In this document: in pieces, positions 6,488 to 7,359 of the stretch
How the letters are laid out: the number at the start of each line of letters is the position of its first letter
Position numbering within the stretch: the stretch's first letter is position 1
Source: Tagaea sp.
GTDB taxonomy: Bacteria > Pseudomonadota > Alphaproteobacteria > CACIAM-22H2
Reading direction: 5' to 3'
Length of the DNA: 7,359 nucleotides
Assembly: GCA_023653245.1 (NCBI GenBank)
Contig: JAMNXK010000094.1
Location: forward strand, 1 to 7,359
Made by a program: the position numbers and the translations under genes
Notes under the pieces: model-generated
What the model was told of the DNA's origin: nothing
Seen by the model: only the letters and a program-made list of their open reading frames with translations
Database searches by the model: none

Positions 6488-7012
6488 GTGAATTGGGAAC
6501 GCTTTTCCCTTCTTTTGTATTTTGTCCGTAGAGTTAGCGCGGATGGACGTTTTGGAAAAAAGAAGTTCCAAAAGCTCGTACATATGGCTCAGGAATTGGT
6601 CGGGTCACCGTTTGGATTTCGATTCCAGTTTTATACCTACGGAGCATTTTCGTCCGAGCTCGCTTCGGACATAGAATTGCTTGGTTCTTGGAAAGCAATA
6701 AAGATCGATTTCGATCGTGATGCCAATGCCTACAATATCTCGCTAGGCCCCGCAGCCGAAGAGATTGCGGGCCGTGGAAAAATCGAAGACGCCCAACTTC
6801 GCTCCAATATCGATCGCTTCTTGAATTATTTTTCAAAGAAGGCGCCCAAGGAGTTGGAGCTAATCTCGACTTTCGTGTTCGTCGAAAAGAGTGAACGCCC
6901 GCAAAATGGCTGGACCGACGACAATTGGATTTCCCGGGTGTTGGAACTGAAGCCGAAGTTTAGTCGCGCTGAAGCCGAAAAGGCGCTCCGCGACTATCGA
7001 GCTTTCCATTGA
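6488..7012 (+). CDS. YwgA-like small protein, partner of the HD phosphohydrolase
   Basis: A 174-residue protein resembling Bacillus YwgA, whose gene I recall as adjacent to ywfO, the HD phosphohydrolase gene, in that genome. Visible hallmarks are G-K-K-K-F-Q-K-L-V-H at 23-32 (family form GRxKLQKLxY) and F-Y-T-Y-G-A-F-S-S-E-L at 48-58 (family form FxxYGPYSxEL), then an acidic/hydrophobic stretch to Leu65. The same two-motif layout occurs in SocA/Panacea-type domains linked to toxin-antitoxin systems, so a related winged-helix-like fold is possible. The C-terminal part is mainly charged helix (about 100-130 and 155-174). No catalytic residues, membrane segments or signal are seen. The GTG start follows a good AGGGAG site. 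Base composition is the lowest in G+C of the window. The role is not established; it may regulate or bind the HD enzyme. The next gene converges from the other strand. Confidence 0.82.
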   Translation: MNWERFSLLLYFVRRVSADGRFGKKKFQKLVHMAQELVGSPFGFRFQFYTYGAFSSELASDIELLGSWKAIKIDFDRDANAYNISLGPAAEEIAGRGKIEDAQLRSNIDRFLNYFSKKAPKELELISTFVFVEKSERPQNGWTDDNWISRVLELKPKFSRAEAEKALRDYRAFH

Positions 7013-7061
7013 TCGCACCCCCATCGACGGTCGCTTTTCTCAGCTGACCGGCCTCTATCCG
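7013..7061. other. Short convergent intergenic region
   Basis: This 49-base space separates two converging genes, where a bidirectional terminator would be expected. The only symmetry seen is CGGTC at about 7028-7032 and GACCG at about 7046-7050, around a loop of 13 bases. That is too weak to call a terminator. Confidence 0.3.
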
Positions 7062-7359
7062 TCATTCTTTGCGCTTCCCCTTCGCCGCTTTGAGCCAGGC
7101 GAGCGCGCCGTCGATCTTCGCCCAGGACCGCGCGGCGTTGACCGCGATCACGGCGGCTTCCTCGCGGCCCCCCGGCGGGACTTCGAGCGGCGACGTCTTG
7201 GGCGGCTTGCGGTCACCGACCAGATATGCGGGCACGAAGCCATTGGCCTTCAGCGCGGCGTCGAGCATCGCGTCGGCGTCCGGCGCTTTGGCGGCGAAAG
7301 CGAGCAGCGCGCGCGCATAGGCGCCGCGCGCGGCGCCCGTATCGGCCAAAGCAAGCACC
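7062..7359 (-). CDS. C-terminal part of a probable TPR/ST7-like protein
   Basis: Only the last 98 or so residues are in the window; the gene continues beyond the right edge, and the Val codon at 7356-7358 is probably internal rather than a start. The stop is TGA (read as TCA at 7062-7064). The visible part begins with helical Ala-rich repeats (G-A-Y-A-R-A-L-L-A-F). Next come A-L-K-A-N-G-F-V-P-A-Y-L-V-G at about residues 35-48, and a Glu-rich segment leading to A-R-S-W-A-K-I-D-G-A-L-A-W-L near the end. This N-x-x-V-P-A-Y-L-x-G ... W-x-x-x-x-G-A-L-x-W-L layout recalls the C-terminus of bacterial ST7-like/tetratricopeptide proteins; that match is from memory and moderate. Composition is high in G+C, like the importer operon, so it belongs to the host backbone. 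It converges on the YwgA-like gene with a 49-base gap. Confidence 0.72.
   Translation of the reverse strand, partial: VLALADTGAARGAYARALLAFAAKAPDADAMLDAALKANGFVPAYLVGDRKPPKTSPLEVPPGGREEAAVIAVNAARSWAKIDGALAWLKAAKGKRKE

Larger units (their letters stand above)
4994..7012 (+). other. Low-G+C two-gene block, probable horizontally acquired cassette
   Basis: Composition drops from the importer operon (41 G/C in the 60 bases at 4801-4860) to this block (25 of 60 at 6541-6600) and rises again in the minus-strand gene after 7062. Codons such as AGA, ATA, TTA and TTG, nearly absent from the flanking genes, are common here. No integrase, transposase, terminal inverted repeats or convincing flanking direct repeats are visible, so the mode of entry is unknown. 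The exact boundaries are approximate. Confidence 0.6.

Noticed and set aside
5055..6920. Ten-base direct repeat TGGACCGACG at 5055-5064 and 6911-6920, considered as island attachment sites
   Set aside because: Repeats of ten bases are expected by chance many times in a window of this size, and the second copy is inside the coding sequence of the YwgA-like gene.

Overview
The window is a G+C-rich bacterial segment, with strong G/C bias at third codon positions and frequent GTG starts. Its flanks resemble an alphaproteobacterial chromosome, but that taxonomic guess rests on protein style and composition only. No rRNA, tRNA, CRISPR array, insertion sequence or replication origin was found.

Left part (1-4993, + strand, tightly packed). 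It opens with the 3' end of a YbaK/ProX-type prolyl-tRNA editing deacylase. A four-gene unit follows: a radical SAM protein with a cysteine-rich C-terminal region, then the three parts of a YnjBCD-type ABC importer. These parts are a periplasmic binding protein with a twin-arginine-like signal, a fused two-domain permease, and an ATPase with all its motifs intact. Junctions are a 4-base GTGA overlap, a 4-base gap and a 4-base ATGA overlap, so the unit is almost certainly one operon with coupled translation. The substrate of YnjBCD is not established. A radical SAM enzyme as first gene suggests its product or substrate is linked to what the importer carries.

Middle part (about 4994-7012, + strand). 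Composition changes sharply: the line at 4801-4860 has 41 G/C of 60, while the line at 6541-6600 has 25 of 60. This block holds two genes. One is a SAMHD1/YwfO-like HD-domain dNTP triphosphohydrolase with all metal-ligand motifs present. The other is a small YwgA-like protein with the KLQKL...YGPYS-type pattern also seen in SocA/Panacea-like domains. A TTGACA-based promoter candidate precedes the first gene. The pair looks horizontally acquired. A nucleotide-depleting HD enzyme with a small partner is a plausible antiphage or toxin/antitoxin-like module, but that is inference.

Right edge (7062-7359, - strand). G+C-rich sequence resumes with the C-terminal end of a probable TPR/ST7-like protein that converges on the island genes.
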